Shown here: positions 63,996 through 64,000 of the stretch, in pieces
Layout of the letters: every line of letters starts with the position of its first letter
Numbering within the stretch: the first letter of the stretch is position 1
Source: Candidatus Gracilibacteria bacterium GN02-873
Lineage (GTDB): Bacteria; Patescibacteriota; Gracilibacteria; BD1-5; UBA2023
Direction of reading: 5' to 3'
Length of the DNA stretch: 64,000 bases
NCBI GenBank assembly: GCA_003260345.1
Contig: MORC01000002.1
Location: forward strand, 117,284 to 181,283
Notes under the pieces: generated by a model
The model's database searches: none
The model's input: only the letters and a program-made list of their open reading frames with translations
Told to the model about the DNA's origin: nothing
Program-made: the position numbers and the translations under genes

Positions 63996-64000
63996 ATATG

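Overview
The window comes from a very AT-rich Candidate Phyla Radiation bacterium that uses genetic code 25 (UGA = glycine), i.e. a Gracilibacteria (BD1-5/GN02) or Absconditabacteria (SR1) relative. The proof is internal. UGA falls exactly where invariant glycines belong: uS19 RSLKK[G]P, uS3 M[G]HK, MnmA KDSQ[G]LCF, a Nudix box, and an ImmA HEI[G]H zinc site. Every gene end I could resolve is TAA or TAG. Many genes that look broken under code 11 are intact once UGA is read through, and coordinates here follow code 25. I cannot separate the two phyla from this window alone.

1-44.4 kb is chromosome. It opens with the 3' part of a giant hypothetical protein gene with three 114-bp tandem repeats (minus strand), then rpsA, tRNA-His, a 3D-domain/peptidoglycan-binding secreted protein, a DEDDh exonuclease, rpsU, a sortase and efp. 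Two minus-strand clusters carry type IV secretion-like genes: a TraD-like ATPase, a multi-TM pilin-like protein, PrgI and a TraC-like N-terminal protein. Nudix and RNase R genes lie downstream of the second cluster. Between the clusters are fmt, a HIT protein and an ABC-2 permease; after them come secF, an FtsB-like protein and a FecR protein. At 23.45-32.35 kb lies one S10-spc style operon (rplC to rplO, 18 genes). It has no rpsJ in front and no rpmD (uL30), behind a strong promoter and a structured leader. Next come small membrane proteins, an RlmD/TrmA-like methyltransferase, grpE and a T4 endonuclease V-like glycosylase. A peroxide/iron group (peroxiredoxin, Dps, Fur/PerR-like) shares a palindromic operator. 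After an ABC ATPase, a SanA-like protein and mnmA comes proS, which lies behind what looks like a proline leader-peptide attenuator.

44.7-64 kb is a prophage that runs off the right edge. Leftward genes are a small membrane protein, a secreted Ser/Tyr-rich peptidoglycan-binding protein, an SH3-like protein, ImmA and an XRE repressor. The control region has divergent promoters and three copies of an ATATC-type operator. Rightward come replication/recombination genes (an SSB-like gene with an apparent +1 frameshift, a NinB-like gene, a winged-helix initiator with an internal iteron/AT-rich block, and a DnaC-like loader), then VRR-NUC, YopX and other small genes. A tRNA-Leu-like structured RNA, tRNA-Met and a DUF4145 gene follow, then terminase, scaffold, coat, connector and tail fibre. 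UGA-Gly codons are dense in the early and lysogeny genes and nearly absent from the structural genes. No portal gene is visible.
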